From Segatella copri (GTDB lineage: Bacteria > Bacteroidota > Bacteroidia > Bacteroidales > Bacteroidaceae), in the NCBI RefSeq assembly GCF_019249655.2, contig NZ_CP137557.1, positions 1,060,501-1,124,500 of the forward strand: a DNA stretch of 64,000 nucleotides, written 5' to 3'. The notes below the pieces were generated by a model, which had not been told where the DNA came from, made no database searches, and saw only the letters and a program-made list of their open reading frames with translations. A program made the position numbers and the translations under genes. This document shows, piece by piece, positions 36,650 through 47,100 of this stretch; the first letter of the stretch is position 1, and the number at the start of each line of letters is the position of its first letter.

Positions 36650-36805
36650 TTTGCGTTGTCCTTAAAGTTTGAATACTCTTCTTCTATCTCTCACGCCTTG
36701 TCTCTATCTTGAGATTCGACATTCTTTCCAGTCTTGCCTCTTTCGAAACTTGACTTTTTGATAGTCTTTCGAATATTTCGATGACTATTTGCTTGATTTT
36801 GGTTG

Positions 36806-36837
36806 CAAAGGTACGACTATTTGTTGAGATGTGCAAG
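36806..36837 (-). promoter_or_regulatory. Promoter of the dapF-dapL-glnN operon
   Basis: On the minus strand CTTG (36837-36834) and TACCTTTG (36813-36806) are 20 bases apart. Confidence 0.7.
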
Positions 36838-36874
36838 AAAAGATATGCAGAAAATGATGGTTGTTTTTTAGTAT

Positions 36875-36921
36875 CTTACAATTTGTAATGCAGAAAAGTA
36901 GGATAGATTACAAATTGTAAG
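36875..36921. promoter_or_regulatory. Twin palindromic operator-like sites between dapF and glnB
   Basis: TTACAATTTGTAA (36876-36888) and TTACAAATTGTAA (36908-36920) are each palindromic and 32 bases apart centre to centre, about three helical turns. Together they also form a 14-bp inverted repeat. They lie between divergent promoters of ammonia genes, so they are good candidates for a shared nitrogen regulator's sites. Confidence 0.6.
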
Positions 36922-36990
36922 CAGAATATAGGATAGCCGGATAAATTTATAATATCAGTAGAAAAGTAGAAACGAAATGCTTTTAATATC

Positions 36991-37021
36991 TTTGAAATTC
37001 TGACAAAATGTATTAATTTTG
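36991..37021 (+). promoter_or_regulatory. Promoter of glnB-amt
   Basis: TTTG (36991-36994) and TAATTTTG (37014-37021) are 19 bases apart. Confidence 0.75.
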
Positions 37022-37141
37022 CAGCCGAAAACGAACAATATGTAAAAGGATGACTTGATTTGCGTGACAATCAATGAAAGTCCGTTTTTCGTTGGAGACA
37101 ATCAATAAAAGTATTAACACATTATTAATTATTAAAGGATT

Positions 37142-37498
37142 ATGAAGAAGATTGAGGCAATTATCCGTAAGTCTAGATTCGAGGATGTCAAGAAGGCACT
37201 TTTAGCTGCCGACATCGAGTGGTTCTCTTATTATAATGTAAGGGGTGAGGGAAAGATGCGCCAGGCACGCATTTATCGTGGCGTGATGTACGATACGAGC
37301 AGTATAGAGCGTGTGCTCCTGAACATCGTGGTTCGCGACAAGAACGTGGAGCCAACCATCGCAGCCATCCAGGGAGCTGCCCAGACAGGCGAGGTAGGAG
37401 ATGGCAGAATCTTCGTGATTCCGGTGCTGGATACCGTTAGAATCAGAACTGGCGAGCGAGGCGATATCGCATTGTATAACGCTGAGAAAGAGGAATAA
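37142..37498 (+). CDS. glnB: P-II nitrogen regulatory protein
   Basis: 118 residues with the P-II fold: KKIEAIIRKSRFEDVKKAL at the start, T-loop RIYRGVMYDTSS with a Tyr at the tip, and GDGRIFVIPVLDTVRIRTGERG. P-II senses ATP/ADP and 2-oxoglutarate and regulates ammonia transporters and glutamine synthetase. It is followed 126 bases later by amt, the classic pair. Because amt is broken, its usual partner is probably absent in this strain. Confidence 0.93.
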   Translation: MKKIEAIIRKSRFEDVKKALLAADIEWFSYYNVRGEGKMRQARIYRGVMYDTSSIERVLLNIVVRDKNVEPTIAAIQGAAQTGEVGDGRIFVIPVLDTVRIRTGERGDIALYNAEKEE

Positions 37499-37624
37499 AG
37501 ATACTTTGAATTTTGAGGTTTGAACATTGAAGTTTTAACATTGAACTTTATGATTGGTATTGAAGTTTATATTTGAGAGACTATATTATAATATTGTATT
37601 CTAATTTAACTATAAGATATAAAT

Positions 37625-38630
37625 ATGAGCAGTTTATTATTAACTACGCTTGATACGGGTAACACAGCGTGGATGATCATGGCCACCATCTTGGTGCTCT
37701 TGATGTCAATCCCAGGTATAGCACTTTTTTATGGTGGTTTGGTTCGCCAGAAGAATATCCTGAGCATTCTGATGCAGACGGTATTCATTGTGGCAGTGGT
37801 CAGTTTGATATGGGTAGCCTTCGGATATTCCTGGGCATTCTCCACAGAATATGCGGATAGCGGCAATCCTCTGGCTTGCGTTATCGGAGGTTTCGACAAG
37901 TGTTTCCAATGCCGGTGTAGCTGCTTTGGTCATGGCACTCTGTGTAGGCAAGCGTGATGATTACCGTGCGGGTCATCCTATCACACCTCACAACATCACC
38001 TTCGTGTTCATGGGAATGTCGTTCCTCTGGTTGGGATGGTTCGGCTTCAATGCCGGTAGCGGATTGGCAGCTGATGGTCTGGCAGCCAATGCCTTCCTTG
38101 TAACCCATATCGCCACAGCTGCTGCAGCCACCACCTGGATGCTCATCGACTGGATTGTCAACAAGAAGCCAACCACGGTGGGTGCTTGTACCGGTGCCGT
38201 AGCCGGATTGGTAGCCATCACTCCAGCCGCAGGCAGTACCGATATATTGGGTGCTTTCTGCATCGGAATCATTTCCACCATCGTCTGCTTCTTCATGGTA
38301 GCAGTGGTGAAGGAGAAGTTTAAGTATGATGATGCCCTCGATGCCTTTGGTGTTCATGGCATGGGTGGTATCCTGGGATCTGTCCTCACCGGTGTTTTCG
38401 CCACAAGATATGTAACAGGAGCCGAAGGCGTGCAGGGTGCCCTTTATGGCGACTGGCATCAGCTTTGGATTCAGGTAGTAGCCACCGTGGTAAGCATCAT
38501 CTACAGCATCGTAGTTACCTATATTATCTTCAAGGTAGTAGATAAGAGTGTAGGTGTACGTGTTGACAAGCGAGTAGAGGAGGAAGGTCTCGACATCTAC
38601 GAGCATGGTGAGAGTGCTTATAGCAACTAA
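37625..38630 (+). pseudogene. amt: Ammonium transporter (amt) with internal deletion and frameshift
   Basis: The 5' part reads MSSLLLTTLDTGNTAWMIMA ... IGGFDKC and the 3' part VSNAGVAALVMALCVGKR ... VDKRVEEEGLDIYEHGESAY in another frame, joined at TGTTTCC near 37901-37907. Compared with E. coli AmtB, about 75-85 residues are missing, including two membrane helices, the outer Phe gate, the conserved Asp of the substrate site and the first channel His. The second channel His (DAFGVHGMGG) is kept. The product cannot be a working transporter. A deletion by short homology is likely. Confidence 0.88.
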
Positions 38631-38661
38631 AAGACATTTATAAGGATTTGTATGTAGAATA

Positions 38662-38688
38662 GGCAAGAAAGTATCATATTTTCTTGCC
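38662..38688. terminator. Hairpin between amt and the AlbA_2 gene
   Basis: GGCAAGAAA (38662-38670) pairs perfectly with TTTCTTGCC (38680-38688). The T-tract is weak, so it may serve either or both convergent genes. Confidence 0.6.
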
Positions 38689-38743
38689 CATATTTCTCCT
38701 TCTCTACTTACTTATTATGGATATAGCCACCTGCTATTATCGT

Positions 38744-40222
38744 TTATATTCTTTTGAAGAAGCCTTCGTATTCATCGTCCAAGATTTTCCAAATGCCATT
38801 TTTGCGACTACCTTCTCTTACAATTAGGTTTTGGTCGGAAAGTTGCTTGAGGTATCGTTGCACTTGTCGCAAAGAAATCCCCATGTTCTCTGACATTTGC
38901 GCAGCACTGATTTGGGGCATCTGCGAAATCAACTTATAAATTTGCCGTTGTGCTTTAACAAATTCTTTTGTAGCATTTGCTTTTTCTTTTACGACATCTT
39001 TTACGACATCTTTTACGACATCATCCGTCTCTTTTACGACATGAAGGTTGTCTTTTACGACATCCTCCCCATAATTGAGGTTCCATAGAGTAACATGAAA
39101 TTCTGTTGCATTGGAACTAAACTCTGGTGCGTGATAATTTTCCAAGTTTTCAAAACGCTTATACTCACCAATTATCTTTTTCATGCCACTACCTCTACGC
39201 TCCATCAGTTTCAAGCGATGAAAGAAATCTGCCAATAAAGGATTGCGACGTTTCGATGGCACAGTCAGAGGATTAAGTTGTTGTATCAATCGTCCATCAA
39301 ACATGCCACCAGGGGAATACACTTCCATGCGGTCGTCATACATATCTATGTGTATCTCACTGCCAAGTTCCATATAATCTCTATGAATGATGGCATTGCA
39401 TATCACTTCGGTTACGGCACGCTCAGGATAATCTGGCAGTTCTTCTCGATACTCAGCTTCTTTCCACCATCTTCTGTGAGAGTTGTTTCTCACAAAAGCA
39501 ACTGCATCTTGCAATTGACTGATGACACTACCTTCCAATTCGGCATCATCCAAAGCCTCCCCCAAACCACTCGTCATGTCAAGTCCATTCCAACGTGTGC
39601 AGAAGATACGAGAATGGCGTATAGGGGAATCATCTGCCAATAATGCACCGGCATTGGTTAGTTTCCCGTCAATGTCAACTATTCCCCATGAAACGAAATC
39701 ACTATCATCAAACGATTGGTTCAATCGCTTAAAATGAACAGATTTGAGTTTGGAGAAAGACATATCCTCAAACTTGTATGGTGATGGGATAGCATCAAAC
39801 GAACGACCAGCACCTCTCATAACAAGGTTCTTCAATTGAAGTCTGTCAGCTACCACTGACTCGTTACCGACTCTCACAAATGCCAATCGTTGTTTGTCAC
39901 CTATATAATAATATGGTGTCTCTTGTCCTTTATAGACATGAAGCAGCACAAGCTTCTTGCCGTCCACCTCCTTAAATTCGAGGTTGACGGCAGGTATAGG
40001 GTCAAGTTTGGTCTTTATCTCCTCACTTATTCTCTCTGCATCACTTTCTGCATCAGCAAGTCCTACCACTTGGTCGTCGTCACTGATACCAAACACCAAT
40101 GTTCCGCCCTCACCATTGGCAAAGGCTGAAACACTTTTTAGCCAGCTCTTAGGTCTCTTGACTTCGAGTTGTTGCTTCTTATCGTAGGTGGTTGTTTCGC
40201 CTATTAACTCATTTATGTTCAT
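38744..40222 (-). CDS. AlbA_2 (Schlafen-type) transcriptional regulator with ATP-binding C-terminal domain
   Basis: 492 residues. N-terminal AlbA_2 domain (KSWLKSVSAFANGEGGTLVFGIS at about 25-47), a GHKL-like ATPase region (YPERAVTEVICNAIIHRDYMEL at about 276), and a C-terminal winged helix (AQMSENMGISLRQVQRYLKQL at about 440). Just before the last domain is a repeat of VVKD (DDVVKDVVKDVVKEK) from 12-bp tandem DNA repeats. These proteins are found near defence and mobile genes and are probably DNA-binding regulators. It stands alone here. Confidence 0.8.
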   Translation of the reverse strand: MNINELIGETTTYDKKQQLEVKRPKSWLKSVSAFANGEGGTLVFGISDDDQVVGLADAESDAERISEEIKTKLDPIPAVNLEFKEVDGKKLVLLHVYKGQETPYYYIGDKQRLAFVRVGNESVVADRLQLKNLVMRGAGRSFDAIPSPYKFEDMSFSKLKSVHFKRLNQSFDDSDFVSWGIVDIDGKLTNAGALLADDSPIRHSRIFCTRWNGLDMTSGLGEALDDAELEGSVISQLQDAVAFVRNNSHRRWWKEAEYREELPDYPERAVTEVICNAIIHRDYMELGSEIHIDMYDDRMEVYSPGGMFDGRLIQQLNPLTVPSKRRNPLLADFFHRLKLMERRGSGMKKIIGEYKRFENLENYHAPEFSSNATEFHVTLWNLNYGEDVVKDNLHVVKETDDVVKDVVKDVVKEKANATKEFVKAQRQIYKLISQMPQISAAQMSENMGISLRQVQRYLKQLSDQNLIVREGSRKNGIWKILDDEYEGFFKRI

Positions 40223-40270
40223 TTTAAATTCTTTTCTTGTTATTATTACGATAAATCCTCATGTGCCATT

Positions 40271-40432
40271 TTAGACCTTATTCTTGTCTTTTGTTCTTTC
40301 ATGAGTACACCACAAAAACTCAACCAATGTTATTGAACTGCCCACAGCTAATTTGGCATGACGTTCTTCTAACCCTTTATATGAAGCAGCACGTCCATGT
40401 CCGCTTCCATATGAATTTCTCAAAGTAGCCAT
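40271..40432 (-). pseudogene. C-terminal fragment of an abortive-infection (Abi_C-type) protein
   Basis: The minus strand reads MATLRNSYGSGHGRAASYKG ... RHAKLAVGSSITLVEFL, which matches the end of the Abi_C domain family (RNxYGxGHG and RHAKLAVG are its hallmarks). The frame opens only about 25 bases upstream of the Met, so the rest of the gene is lost. It is a remnant of a defence gene next to the CRISPR locus. Confidence 0.65.
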
Positions 40433-40493
40433 TCCTTCAGCTATTGCGCTTAGATTTTATATCCATTCTTAGGAAGGTTATGTTGCGGAAATT

Positions 40494-41171
40494 TTATTTC
40501 TTTATCACCTTCAGAACCTGGTCGGCAAGGCTTCTCATTCCCTTGATAGTTGGGTGACCGTTCTTCTTGTCTATGTCATGAAGGGCGATGACCGGAACCT
40601 GATAGGTCTTGCAGATCTTTTTTACTGACTCGTTGATTTCATCCTTCAGCTCAGAATTTAGAATGAAGTAGATATCTACATTCGGATGGCGCTGACGGAG
40701 ATCGGAAAGCAACTTCGCCAGGGCAGGACGGAAACAGTAGAGATCGGCACGCTTCCAGTTGCTGTACTGGTAATTGCCGATAGGGGCATTTGCCCAACTG
40801 TCGTTCGTTCCGCCGCAAATCAAGATGATGTCCGGATTGCCCAGCAGGGTGGTGCGGTTGATGAATGAACGGTCGCTGTAATCCTCATCGCTGTAGCCGG
40901 TGTTGCAGATGGTGGAACCAGAATAGGAATTGATATTGCCCATCTTGTAACCACCTTCCTTGATAACCTGCCACCACCAGGTTTGTTCCACCTTGTTGAC
41001 ATCGGTTACTTTTTGAACTGCAGTGGTGTACCAGGTGGCATATCCCTTTGGAATGAAACCCTCGAATGTTGAATACGAGTCGCCGAGAACGGCAACGGTC
41101 TGCTTCACCTGTGCCAGAAGAGGCATCAGAGCGAACATAAAGAGGCAGACGATAACTGATAATCTTTTCAT
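40494..41171 (-). CDS. Secreted SGNH/GDSL hydrolase
   Basis: 225 residues with a signal peptide (MKRLSVIVCLFMFALMPLLA). Block I is LGDSYSTFEG (catalytic Ser), block III CGGTNDSW (oxyanion Asn), and the C-terminal His is in HPTIKGMRSLA. It is likely an esterase acting on polysaccharide acetyl groups or lipids in the periplasm. Promoter at 41243-41274. Confidence 0.88.
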   Translation of the reverse strand: MKRLSVIVCLFMFALMPLLAQVKQTVAVLGDSYSTFEGFIPKGYATWYTTAVQKVTDVNKVEQTWWWQVIKEGGYKMGNINSYSGSTICNTGYSDEDYSDRSFINRTTLLGNPDIILICGGTNDSWANAPIGNYQYSNWKRADLYCFRPALAKLLSDLRQRHPNVDIYFILNSELKDEINESVKKICKTYQVPVIALHDIDKKNGHPTIKGMRSLADQVLKVIKK

Positions 41172-41242
41172 GACGTTTATTTGTTTATAGTTTGATTTTT
41201 TTATATGATCCTCTTTTTGGGATAGAGTCTGAAATCCGATTG

Positions 41243-41274
41243 CAAAGATACGATATTATTTATGGATATACAAA
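41243..41274 (-). promoter_or_regulatory. Promoter of the SGNH hydrolase gene
   Basis: On the minus strand TTTG (41274-41271) and TATCTTTG (41250-41243) are 20 bases apart. Confidence 0.75.
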
Positions 41275-41467
41275 TGTTTTGGGCAATAATTTTATATGAA
41301 ATTTTCCTATGGATTCCTATATATAATAATGTGTAATCCCCGTTTCTCCTTAAATCTTCTAGTTCTTCCTATATTCAAGTGCTTTTTTATGTTAAATCTA
41401 TCTGTAGTTTAGTGACAATATCAGACATTCTTATTATATTTGTCAACAAATTAAAGAGCTGACAATT

Positions 41468-42460
41468 ATGACTAATGACTCATTTTCAATAAGATTGCGG
41501 GAAGCGCGACAGATGATGGGACTCAGTATGGATAAACTCGTAGAGCGAACCCATGGAGCCATCACCAAGCAGAGCATATCCCGTTATGAAAAAGGCATCA
41601 TGCGCCCCAAGCGTGATGCCCTGCAAGCCATAGCCAAAGCCCTCAATATCAGCGAGGCATATTTCGATGGTACCAATATCAAGATAGATGTTCCGATGCT
41701 CCGCACCACCTCCAATGGTAAGTTATCCGAAGACGAGTTGCAAGCCCTTGAAGCAAAACTCTCTTTTTGGGCGGAGCAGTATCTTGCCAAGGAGAAAGAA
41801 GCGGGTTTTCCTACCCAGTTCAAGAATCCGATAAAAGAAACCAGGATATCAACGCAGGAAGATGCCATCCAGGCATCCAGTCTTCTTCGTGAAAAGTGGC
41901 ATTGCGGTGATGGTCCCATCGCCAGCATTCTGAGACTCTTGGAAAGAAAAGGCATCATGATACTTGCTGCTACTCTCCCGGATTATGTTTTCGGAATGAG
42001 TACCTGGGCAGATAAGAAGCATCCGCTGATGATTCTCGATTTTAATCCAGAAAAGAGTAGCGTAGAGAAACTTCGTTTCACGGCAGTTCATGAGTTAGCC
42101 CATCTGCTTCTCCTCTTCCCGGAAGACAGTCCGTTGAAACTGGAGAAGCGCTGTGATCTCTTTGCCAGTTTCTTCCTTCTTCCCAAATTGGCGCTTATTG
42201 AAGAGTTGGGTTCCAGGAAACGAGAGTTGATAACGCTGGAAGAGATGATAGACATCAAGGAGCTATATGGTGCCTCTCTCGCCGCTTCCATCATTGCCGC
42301 CAGAGATTACGGCATTATCACCACCGAGTATAAACGTGCATGGTATGCCGAGCATATAGAGCCTAATCCTCGTGAAATAGGTAATGGCCACTATGCATTT
42401 CCTGAGACATTGGGAAGGGAGAAGAGAGTCAACTCAATCATCAAAAGTATGGAGGAATAA
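41468..42460 (+). CDS. XRE-type regulator with ImmA/IrrE metallopeptidase domain
   Basis: 330 residues. Helix-turn-helix at about 7-65 (LREARQMMGLSMDKLVERTHG, ITKQSISRYEKGIMRPKRD). The zinc-peptidase motif HELAH is at about 209-213 in TAVHELAHLLLLFPED. Proteins of this build cleave repressors to switch on mobile elements or control toxin-antitoxin systems. The gene is followed three bases later by the AlbA_2 gene at 42464. TATATTTG at 41435 is a weak -7 element. It may govern the neighbouring cas12a region. Confidence 0.88.
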   Translation: MTNDSFSIRLREARQMMGLSMDKLVERTHGAITKQSISRYEKGIMRPKRDALQAIAKALNISEAYFDGTNIKIDVPMLRTTSNGKLSEDELQALEAKLSFWAEQYLAKEKEAGFPTQFKNPIKETRISTQEDAIQASSLLREKWHCGDGPIASILRLLERKGIMILAATLPDYVFGMSTWADKKHPLMILDFNPEKSSVEKLRFTAVHELAHLLLLFPEDSPLKLEKRCDLFASFFLLPKLALIEELGSRKRELITLEEMIDIKELYGASLAASIIAARDYGIITTEYKRAWYAEHIEPNPREIGNGHYAFPETLGREKRVNSIIKSMEE

Positions 42461-42463
42461 AAT

Positions 42464-43870
42464 ATGCAGAATGAAAGTCAAAATATAGAATATAAGGAAT
42501 CATGGCGTGATGAATATCTGAAATGGATATGTGGTTTCGCCAATGCGCAAGGTGGACGTATTTATATCGGTGTAAACGACCGGAAAGAAGTAATCGGTTT
42601 ATCTGATGCCAAACGGTTGTTGGAAGATATTCCTAACAAGATAGTTAATTATCTGGGCATCGTAGAAGATGTAAACCTTCTTATGGAAGGTGATAAAGAG
42701 TACATAGAGATTGTGGTCTCACCAAGTAATATGCCGATAGCCTATAAAGGTACGTATCATTATCGTAGTGGTTCTACCAAGCAAGAACTCAAAGGGCTTG
42801 CTTTGCAGCAATTCATTATGGAGAAGATGGGGCATTCATGGGACGATATTCCTGTTTATGGTGCAACTCTTGATGATATTGACCGCAATGCGATTGACTA
42901 TTTCTTGCAATGTAGCATCAAGGCAGGTCGTATGGATGAATCAGAGGGCAATTCGTCCACAGAGGATGTATTGCGTAATCTTGGCTTGTTTACCAGGGAA
43001 GGTGAATTGAAGAATGCTGCCATTTTGCTTTTCGGAAAGCATGTTGGTCAGTTCTTTCCATCTGCGGTATTCAAGATTGGACGTTTTCATACAGATGAGA
43101 GTGATTTGATTATTCAAGATGTGATAGAAGGCAACCTGATTCAAATGGCAAGTCGAGTGATGGAAGTACTCCGAACCAAGTATCTGCTTTCGCCTATTCA
43201 CTACGAGGGATTGCAGCGCATAGAGCAGCTGGAGATTCCTGATAAAGCATTACGAGAGTTGATATACAATGCCATTTCGCATAAGGCTTATAATGGTCCT
43301 GCCATCCAAATGCGCATCTACGATCGCAGTATAGAATTGTGGAACTACGGTTTGTTGCCGAAAGAGTTGACTCCTGCAGCCTTAATGCAGAAGCATTCTT
43401 CTTATCCTCGTAATCACAATATTGCTAATGTTTTTTACAAAGCAGGCTTTGTGGAGTCATGGGGACGTGGTTTCAAGAAGATTGCCGAGGAGTTTGAACG
43501 TGCCAGCTTACCATTGCCAACGATAGAAGAAAATGGAGGTGGTGTGATGGCGATTGTTCAGCGTAAGACGATAGACGAAGTTATCGCAGAGCGTGATGGG
43601 AATGTCGGTGTAAATGTCGGAGACATGTCGGAAACAAATGTCGGAAACATGTCGGAAAGCGAACTATCTGAGCGCCAGTTAAATATCATTTCTATGATTA
43701 AGGAAAATCCCTTTGTTACGGGTAAGGAAATGTCGGAAACAATGTCGGTAACGCAACGTACCATAGAACGTGACTTATCTGTATTACAAAAAGCGGGAAT
43801 AATTAGACATGAAGGAAGAGTGAATGCTGGTGTTTGGGTGATACTCGAACATGGAAATACGAATTCTTAA
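42464..43870 (+). CDS. AlbA_2-type regulator with ATP-binding and winged-helix domains
   Basis: 468 residues, same family as 38744-40222. AlbA_2 N-terminus (NIEYKESWRDEYLKWICGFA with IYIGVNDRKEVIGL), GHKL-like part (LRELIYNAISHKAYNGPA), winged helix at the end (GKEMSETMSVTQRTIERDL). Before it is a stretch of short repeats (NVGVNVGDMSETNVGNMSES). It is in an operon with the XRE-ImmA gene and precedes cas12a by one small gene, so both may regulate the CRISPR locus. Confidence 0.82.
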   Translation: MQNESQNIEYKESWRDEYLKWICGFANAQGGRIYIGVNDRKEVIGLSDAKRLLEDIPNKIVNYLGIVEDVNLLMEGDKEYIEIVVSPSNMPIAYKGTYHYRSGSTKQELKGLALQQFIMEKMGHSWDDIPVYGATLDDIDRNAIDYFLQCSIKAGRMDESEGNSSTEDVLRNLGLFTREGELKNAAILLFGKHVGQFFPSAVFKIGRFHTDESDLIIQDVIEGNLIQMASRVMEVLRTKYLLSPIHYEGLQRIEQLEIPDKALRELIYNAISHKAYNGPAIQMRIYDRSIELWNYGLLPKELTPAALMQKHSSYPRNHNIANVFYKAGFVESWGRGFKKIAEEFERASLPLPTIEENGGGVMAIVQRKTIDEVIAERDGNVGVNVGDMSETNVGNMSESELSERQLNIISMIKENPFVTGKEMSETMSVTQRTIERDLSVLQKAGIIRHEGRVNAGVWVILEHGNTNS

Positions 43871-43881
43871 TAGTGTTAGAT

Positions 43882-44061
43882 ATGAAGCAAAATAATAATG
43901 AACAAATTGTCTTCGATATGTTCGAAGAGGTTGCAACCGAAAGCATCGCTGAGGCTCGAAATGCATACACCTATGAAGAAATTGATGGGTGCTATCAGGA
44001 GGCGAAAGAGATTGCTGATAATGCAAGGATGAACTTGCTGGAGAAAATGGGAGGTACATAA
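43882..44061 (+). CDS. Small acidic protein upstream of cas12a
   Basis: 59 residues, MKQNNNEQIVFDMFEEVATE ... LLEKMGGT, helical and Glu-rich. It starts 11 bases after the AlbA_2 gene. I do not recognise a family. Its place immediately before cas12a invites a check for an anti-CRISPR or regulatory role, though nothing in the sequence shows one. Confidence 0.6.
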   Translation: MKQNNNEQIVFDMFEEVATESIAEARNAYTYEEIDGCYQEAKEIADNARMNLLEKMGGT

Positions 44062-44146
44062 TAATAACTCCTACCGGAAAATCGGAAATTCAATTTTGTT
44101 TTTTCGTAGTAGTAATTAGTTAGTGAACATTTTAAAAGAGAATTAT

Positions 44147-47100
44147 ATGAAAGAAATTAAAGAACTAACAGGCTTGTATTCTTTAACTAAGACTATTGGG
44201 GTAGAATTAAAGCCAGTGGGTAAGACGCAAGAGCTCATTGAAGCTAAAAAGCTTATTGAGCAGGATGATCAGCGTGCCGAAGATTACAAAATAGTAAAGG
44301 ATATTATAGATCGTTATCATAAGGATTTTATCGATAAGTGTCTTAACTGTGTTAAAATCAAAAAAGATGATTTAGAGAAATATGTGTCATTGGCAGAAAA
44401 CTCTAATAGAGATGCTGAGGATTTTGACAATATCAAGACCAAAATGCGTAATCAGATAACTGAAGCATTCAGAAAGAATTCTTTATTTACTAATTTATTC
44501 AAGAAAAATCTTATTAAGGAGTATCTTCCAGCTTTTGTAAGTGAGGAAGAGAAGAGTGTGGTGAACAAATTTAGCAAATTTACCACTTACTTTGATGCGT
44601 TTAATGACAATCGTAAAAATTTATATTCAGGAGATGCCAAATCCGGTACGATAGCTTATCGACTTATTCATGAGAATTTGCCGATGTTTCTTGATAATAT
44701 AGCATCCTTTAATGCAATTTCTGGGACAGGAGTAAATGAGTACTTTTCTAGTATAGAGACAGAATTTACTGATACTCTTGAAGGAAAGCGTCTGACTGAG
44801 TTTTTTCAGATTGACTTTTTTAATAATACATTGACTCAGAAAAAGATAGACAACTATAACTATATTGTAGGGGCAGTCAATAAAGCTGTAAATCTTTATA
44901 AGCAACAGCACAAAACAGTTCGTGTTCCATTGCTCAAACCATTATATAAAATGATCTTGAGTGATAGAATTGCCCCGTCATGGTTACCGGAATGTTTTAA
45001 AAGCGATAACGACATGTTGACTGCCATCAAAGCTGCTTACGAATCTTTGAGAGAAGTTTTAGTAGGTGATAATGATGAAAGTCTTCGCAACTTATTGCTC
45101 AATATAGAGCATTATGATCTTGAACATATTTACATTGCAAATGATTCCGGATTGACTTCCATTTCACAGAAAATATTTGGATGTTATGATACTTATACTT
45201 TGGCAATCAAAGACCAACTACAAAGGGATTATCCTGCAACAAAGAAGCAAAGAGAAACTCCTGATTTGTATGATGAACGTATAGATAAATTGTATAAAAA
45301 AGTGAGTAGTTTTTCTATTGCTTATCTTAATCGATTAGTCGATGCGAAAGGGCATTTTACTATTAATGAATATTATAAGCAGTTGGGAGCTTATTGTCGT
45401 GAAGAAGTAAAAGAAAAAGATGATTTCTTTAAGAGTATTGATGGTGCTTATTGTGCTATATCACATCTTTTCTTTGGGGAACATGGCGAAATAGCCCAGT
45501 CAGACTCAGATGTTGAGCTTGTCCAAAAGTTGCTCGAAGCCTATAAGGGGTTACAACGCTTTATCAAGCCTTTATTAGGTCATGGTGATGAAGCTGATAA
45601 AGACAATGAGTTTGATGCAAAACTTCGTAAAGTATGGGATGAACTCGACATCATTACACCGCTTTATGATAAGGTACGCAATTGGCTCTCTCGTAAGATA
45701 TATAACCCTGAGAAGATAAAGCTATGTTTTGAGAATAATGGCAAGTTGTTATCTGGATGGGTTGACAGCAGAACTAAATCCGATAATGGTACTCAATATG
45801 GTGGGTATATCTTCAGAAAGAAGAATGAGATTGGTGAATACGATTTCTATTTGGGTATTTCTGCTGATACAAAACTGTTTCGTCGTGATGCTGCCATCAG
45901 TTATGATGATGGCATGTACGAGAGATTAGATTACTATCAACTGAAATCAAAAACTTTACTCGGAAATAGTTATGCTGGAGATTATGGACAGGATTCGATG
46001 GATTTGCTTTCTGCATTTAAAAATGCTGCAGCTAAGTTCCAATTTGAAAAGGAAGTGGTTCCTAAAGATAAAGAGAATGTGCCAAAATATCTCAAGCGCC
46101 TAAAACTGGATTATGCAGGATTTTATCAAATTTTGATGAATGATGATAAGGTTGTAGATGCTTACAAGGGTATGAAGCAGCATATTCTTGCGACATTGGC
46201 TTCTTCGATTCGTGTACCTGCGGCAATAGAGTTAGCTACTCAAACAGAATTGGGTATTGACGAATTGATTGATGAAATAATGAATTTACCGTCCAAGTCA
46301 TTCGGCTATTTCCCTATTGTCACTGCAGCAATAGAAGAAGCTAACAAGAGAGAGAATAAACCTTTGTTCCTTTTTAAGATGAGTAACAAGGATCTTTCTT
46401 ATGCAGCAACAGCTTCTAAAGGGTTAAGAAAAGGTCGAGGAACAGAGAATCTTCATACAATGTATCTCAAAGCTCTTTTGGGGATGACACAGAGTGTTTT
46501 TGATATTGGAAGTGGAATGGTATTCTTTCGTCACCAGACTAAAGGTTTGGCAGAAACAACGGCAAGACATAAAGCTAATGAGTTTGTTGCTAATAAGAAC
46601 AAGCTTAATGACAAGAAAAAGAGTATTTTTGGCTATGAGATAGTGAAGAATAAACGTTTTACGGTAGATAAGTACCTTTTTAAGTTGTCTATGAATTTGA
46701 ATTATTCACAACCAAATAAATTTGATGTAAATTCTGAAGTTCGTGAAATAATTAGTAATGGAGGTATAAAGCATATTATCGGCATAGATCGTGGTGAACG
46801 TAATTTACTTTATCTGTCTTTAATAGATCTGAAGGGAAATATTGTCATGCAGAAATCTCTCAATATTCTCAAGAACGATCATAATGTAAAGGGAACTGAT
46901 TATAAAGGCTTGCTGACAGAACGAGAGGGAGAACGTAAAGATGCTCGCCATAATTGGAAGAAGATTGCGAATATCAAAGATCTTAAACGAGGTTATTTGA
47001 GTCAAGTAGTGCATGTCATTAGTAAAATGATGGTAGAATACAATGCAATTGTTGTACTTGAAGATTTGAATCCTGGTTTTATTAGAGGAAGACAAAAAAT

